45,938 bases of DNA from Candidatus Omnitrophota bacterium (GTDB taxonomy: Bacteria > Omnitrophota > Gorgyraeia > Duberdicusellales > 4484-171). A program made the position numbers and the translations under genes. Location: contig JAQVMQ010000004.1 of assembly GCA_028703535.1 (NCBI GenBank), positions 1-45,938 of the forward strand, written 5' to 3'. Every line of letters begins with the position of its first letter. The first letter of the stretch is position 1. Of this stretch, positions 42,454 through 45,938 are shown one piece after another. The notes under the pieces were generated by a model, which saw nothing but the letters and a program-made list of their open reading frames with translations, was not told where the DNA came from and made no database searches.

Positions 42454-43473
42454 TTAATCTTTCCTGTCATCTATATGATAACGCAAATCTCTCCCCAACG
42501 CCTGTAAAAGAGAATTTATTTCTTTTTTTAACTCTATCATCTTTAACTCTCTTCCAACAGTTATCTTATGAAAAGATTCCAGATCTTCCAGTTTTCTTTT
42601 CAACAACTGTTCCGATAGCCTCAACTTCTCCTCACCCGCGACAAGCTGCTGGTTAGTAGCTCTAAGCTGCTGCTCGTTTGCTCTTAACTGCTGATTTACC
42701 GCTCTTATTTGTTTTTCATTTGAATCTATTTCTTTTGACATATTATTAAAAGCAGTAATAAGTTTGCCTATATCATCTTCATCCTCACCCTGTATTCTAT
42801 AAGTAAAATCTCCTTTGGCTATTTTATTGGCACCCTCAACAAGATCGTTAAGCGGCCGGCTTAACGCACGTGCCGTAAAAAATGCTATGATAAAACTGGC
42901 AATACATCCGAAGAAAACAACAAGTACAGATGAATTATGGCTGTTCACAATAACTTTATCCATCTTTTCACGATAACTTTTTATATCGTTTAAGGCCATA
43001 TCCATCCACAAATGTAAAGCTTTTTCCATTTCAGCCAAAGAATCATAAGCTATCTGCTCCATCTCAAAAGTCGAAGCCCCCGAATAATCATACTCGGTTT
43101 CATGAAAATACCCGACAAATGCCGCCTTAAAACGCTTTGCCATCTTAATAAAATCATTTATTAATTCTTTATTCTCGGCCGGATTTTTCTTCTCAAATTC
43201 CTGCGCTATCAATACACTTCGATTTATAAGTTTAATATTATTATTTTTATTAAAACCGTTCTCTTTATCTTTAGCATAAAGCCTAAAATTTTCTTTGACT
43301 TCACTCACTATCTTATTGACCTCTATCACGCTTTCGAAAAACGTTATTTCTTCCGACATACCACGGTTATAATCGGATATCTTCACAATTATCATTGATG
43401 GTATTAACCCTACGGCAATAATAATTATAAACAAAAGAGCAAAACCTATATTTCGGACTTTATAGAATGTCAT
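42454..43473 (-). CDS. HAMP-domain membrane protein with Gln-rich coiled coil and no kinase
   Basis: 339 aa. First membrane helix about 8-30, helical periplasmic domain (31-180), second helix 183-202, HAMP (204-256), then a coiled coil. Residues 258-279 contain three overlapping AxxQQxxA units (AVNQQLRA, ANEQQLRA, ATNQQLVA) at exact 7-residue steps. The end carries the VGRELKMIELKKEI helix that in other proteins joins PAS domains to kinases, but the chain stops there: no kinase, receptor tip or cyclase. It may relay a membrane signal to a partner. cheD follows immediately. Confidence 0.85.
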   Translation of the reverse strand: MTFYKVRNIGFALLFIIIIAVGLIPSMIIVKISDYNRGMSEEITFFESVIEVNKIVSEVKENFRLYAKDKENGFNKNNNIKLINRSVLIAQEFEKKNPAENKELINDFIKMAKRFKAAFVGYFHETEYDYSGASTFEMEQIAYDSLAEMEKALHLWMDMALNDIKSYREKMDKVIVNSHNSSVLVVFFGCIASFIIAFFTARALSRPLNDLVEGANKIAKGDFTYRIQGEDEDDIGKLITAFNNMSKEIDSNEKQIRAVNQQLRANEQQLRATNQQLVAGEEKLRLSEQLLKRKLEDLESFHKITVGRELKMIELKKEINSLLQALGRDLRYHIDDRKD

Positions 43474-43506
43474 ACAAACCCTTTACTGAAATAACTATAA
43501 AAAATA

Positions 43507-44379
43507 TTATTCCTCAAAACCCAAAGTAAATACTTCAGAAACATCACCCATACCATATAACGGCTGATCGCTTTCCTGATCTACCTCTCTCCCCGCTATT
43601 TCATAACGCGATACACCAAAATCATAAGTCTCACCTTTAAAAAACTGGATATCATCTATATTACGCGTAACAAGCGCTCTTTTGAACTCTATGGTCCATA
43701 CGCCATCAGACCATAAACCTCTGGCTTTGACATCAGCCCGGCTGCCTGAAGGCTCCTGCGGCTCAAAACGCTGAAGCAAGTCTTCGGTATGCTCAACAAA
43801 TAATGTATTCTTATAAGCCTCTCTGCCTTCATCGCTCATTCGCTGTAAATACATTATATTCCCTGACGGTAATATAATTTCTCTGGAATTTTCACTCTTT
43901 AACTTAGAAAATTTCTGGATTTTATCATCTGCATAACCGGACGGATCCGTTCTGCAGGCTTTCCAAAACCATATATCTGCTATATGAGAACTTTCAGAAC
44001 TTATACTTAAATCCACAGGATGATCTTCCATATTCCATTTAAAAACAAACGTGTCTTCCCGCTCTGTGCCCATAACATACATTTGCTCGGTTTTATCCCA
44101 AGTCCATGTTTTATGTTCTCTTGATTCGTCTTTGTCGGGATATTGAACCAAAAAAAATATTTCACGATCGGTATATCCAGCTTTAATTTTTATGTCTATA
44201 TCCGCAGCCTTGTCATGAGTAATTATTTCGGATGTTTTCTCCCATAAAGGATCTATGTACCCATCTATAACCGGCGGCTGTAAAAACTTTTCAGCTTTAA
44301 CTATCTGCCCGGCATATATACAATTATATACGTTAGATAAATACAATGTTATTATTAAAATCTTTGTTATTTTGAGCAT
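43507..44379 (-). CDS. Periplasmic ethylbenzene-dehydrogenase-type (EB_dh) domain protein
   Basis: A 290-aa precursor with a signal peptide (about 1-23, ending IYA-GQ). The body matches the EB_dh domain as I know it: PPVIDGYIDPLWEK, KAGYTDREIFFLVQYPDKDESR and EDTFVFKWNM near the start, and DGVWTIEFKRAL near the end. The namesake domain binds heme b in molybdenum dehydrogenases. Here it stands alone beside a porin and a HAMP protein, so it may bind heme or a ligand for sensing or redox work. No CxxCH motif is present, so heme would be non-covalent. Confidence 0.75.
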   Translation of the reverse strand: MLKITKILIITLYLSNVYNCIYAGQIVKAEKFLQPPVIDGYIDPLWEKTSEIITHDKAADIDIKIKAGYTDREIFFLVQYPDKDESREHKTWTWDKTEQMYVMGTEREDTFVFKWNMEDHPVDLSISSESSHIADIWFWKACRTDPSGYADDKIQKFSKLKSENSREIILPSGNIMYLQRMSDEGREAYKNTLFVEHTEDLLQRFEPQEPSGSRADVKARGLWSDGVWTIEFKRALVTRNIDDIQFFKGETYDFGVSRYEIAGREVDQESDQPLYGMGDVSEVFTLGFEE

Positions 44380-44400
44380 AATACCCCCTAATAATTAAGT

Positions 44401-45708
44401 CTAAAACTTTATCTCAAGCTGAGAAACAAACTCTCCGTAACTCTTTTTGCCATCTAAGCCTTCATCTGTCTTATCAATAGTATACTCCGTCTTAAGTTTT
44501 ATATTTTTATAAACATCCGCTATTAACGCAAACGTAAACTCCTGCCTATCCCATGTAAGTGAGTTCCCTGAAACGGCCTGCGTATCTACATTCAAGCGGC
44601 CATATCTAAAAAGAGGTTCTATTGCTGTGAAGAATTTTCTATCAGGGAATTTTATTTTATATGAAGGTTGTACAAACCATGCCGACCGATCCAAATCACC
44701 ATCCTTAGCTTTTATCGTTTCCACTAATAAATTCAAACCTTTTATGGAGTAACTTAAATTTGCTCCATACCGGTATTGTTTTTTATCGTCGGACCCATAC
44801 CCTGATATCTTAGACTCTAAGAATGTCTCATCTTCAGGGCTTAATTCTGAAAAATACGAAAAACCCAAAATATCAAATTTACCGGCAGCACCAAGATCTT
44901 TTTTTATACCCAACCCGATACCGGCCTCTCCCAGGTCGGAGTACTCTGCCGTACGAAGATCGTCATGAAAAATTTTTAAAGAGGCGTCTTCCGTTGCTGA
45001 TTTCTCTTGTAACTCATAACCGTTGGTATAAGAAAATCTCCAATAAAACGGCTCCAAATCTCCGCCTAAAAATATACCTGCCGTTTGATCTCTCCAAAAG
45101 GCGTTCCCGGCCAAGGGATAACGCTCCGTCTTTCTATCCGGTTCCATAAAACGTTTCTTTATGCCTACCTGCGCAAAACTATCACCCGGCAGATTGTCAA
45201 ATTGCAAGTAAGCCGATTCCACAGAGCTTGAATCAGAATAAAATTCAAAGTTGCCATAAAAGAATATATCTTCGGTAAAATTTACTTTCGGGCTTAAAAC
45301 TACCTTGTCCAATTGGAAATGCGCACCATCCTCATTTATTGAGGCATGATTTTTCGTCTTAACAAATTCAAGTTCTACTTCCCCACCGATCTGCCATTTC
45401 ATACCTCTTAACGATAGAAACTCATTTTTACTGAAGTCCGAAACCTTATTTTCAAGCAAGACAACCCGTTCTTCAATATAAGGTGCCGTTTCTTTCGAAC
45501 TATTGTCTGCAGATTCTAATTCCTCTATTTTTTTACGCATAGATTCTATTTTTACAGACTGATTATTAATAAGTTCGGCCTGTAATTTAATTTGTCCCTG
45601 CATATCTTTTAATTGATTTTTTAATTCCGAAAGATCATCCGAATAGACAAGTTGAAGAAGAAAAAAAACCATCAGCACAAAAAACAAAAAATGCCTGATT
45701 ATCCCCAT
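44401..45708 (-). CDS. Outer-membrane porin with N-terminal coiled coil
   Basis: 435 aa. Signal peptide about 1-23. Residues 25-65 form a coiled coil (LKNQLKDMQGQIKLQAELIN and MRKKIEELE), then a beta-barrel of the phosphate-selective porin O/P type with GGEVELEF, FFYGNFEF and AQVGIKKRFMEPD, ending in QLEIKF with a terminal Phe. The coiled coil may contact peptidoglycan or span the periplasm. It is first in the signalling gene block, with AAAAGGGG before the ATG. Substrate unknown. Confidence 0.85.
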   Translation of the reverse strand: MGIIRHFLFFVLMVFFLLQLVYSDDLSELKNQLKDMQGQIKLQAELINNQSVKIESMRKKIEELESADNSSKETAPYIEERVVLLENKVSDFSKNEFLSLRGMKWQIGGEVELEFVKTKNHASINEDGAHFQLDKVVLSPKVNFTEDIFFYGNFEFYSDSSSVESAYLQFDNLPGDSFAQVGIKKRFMEPDRKTERYPLAGNAFWRDQTAGIFLGGDLEPFYWRFSYTNGYELQEKSATEDASLKIFHDDLRTAEYSDLGEAGIGLGIKKDLGAAGKFDILGFSYFSELSPEDETFLESKISGYGSDDKKQYRYGANLSYSIKGLNLLVETIKAKDGDLDRSAWFVQPSYKIKFPDRKFFTAIEPLFRYGRLNVDTQAVSGNSLTWDRQEFTFALIADVYKNIKLKTEYTIDKTDEGLDGKKSYGEFVSQLEIKF

Positions 45709-45938
45709 TCACACCCCTTTTCGTTTTTTTCATCCCGAAATAATATACACAAAATCTTTAGACAAAAAATGAAAACGTGCTTTAAATACTCCTTCGCCCG
45801 TAAAGTGTCCTATAGATTAAAGACCTTAAACAGCGAAGTCTCATTCTTAATATATAATAAAAACGTATTAACAGAGAAATTAAGAATTATTAAATTATTA
45901 TATCATACTAGTATATATATCAACAGAAAATTAGCTTT

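Overview
The window reads as a chromosome segment of an anaerobic, diderm, low-GC bacterium. Every supported gene lies on the minus strand. Outer-membrane porins, TolC and an RND pump show two membranes. A NAD-linked [FeFe] hydrogenase, Rex, rubrerythrin, superoxide reductase and a flavodiiron protein point to a fermentative or H2-cycling anaerobe that survives brief oxygen exposure. The gene mix (TreT with a DUF5752 protein, NifX-like/MinD-like clusters, DUF5320, CheD beside a HAMP protein, short KPEI...EQAVLSCC peptides) suggests candidate phylum Omnitrophota or a relative. That placement is an inference from gene content; no rRNA is present.

Region 1 (1-9220), hydrogenase: in transcription order aspA, hydF, a four-helix-bundle gene, hydE, two tandem paralogous Cys-rich micro-peptides, rex, hydB (NuoF-like with two N-terminal thioredoxin-like domains) and hydA (cut by the window edge). 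No hydG and no separate NuoE-like subunit gene is present. A strong promoter and a structured leader precede aspA.

Region 2 (9430-18400), phosphate: an AhpD-like protein, then phoB-phoR, a 63-aa protein, a porin, and pstS-pstC-pstA-pstB-phoU. Pho-box-like 11-bp direct repeats precede pstS and phoB.

Region 3 (18600-21751): a small secreted acidic protein, a LysW-like zinc ribbon, an ArsR regulator, and trehalose synthase TreT with its DUF5752 partner.

Region 4 (21854-26883): fur behind a near-perfect Fur box, followed in the same direction by a DUF5320 protein, two NifX-like proteins, a methyltransferase and two MinD-type ATPases carrying ferredoxin domains. The two spacers flanking the DUF5320 gene each hold a duplicated module of six 69-bp hairpin repeats. 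In each, the last repeat can pair with the ribosome-binding site of the next gene.

Region 5 (26884-33024): an unexplained structured intergenic region, then an RND pump, a very short adaptor, TolC and a TetR regulator.

Region 6 (33072-36460), oxygen and peroxide defence: rubrerythrin with superoxide reductase, and rrf2 with a PNPOx-like protein and a flavodiiron protein, behind a clear Rrf2 operator.

Region 7 (36517-45708), signalling: a porin, an ethylbenzene-dehydrogenase-type domain protein, a HAMP coiled-coil protein without kinase, CheD, a periplasmic binding protein, a histidine kinase and three receiver proteins. The HAMP protein carries three tandem AxxQQxxA motifs, the consensus that CheD deamidates in chemoreceptors, and cheD is the next gene.
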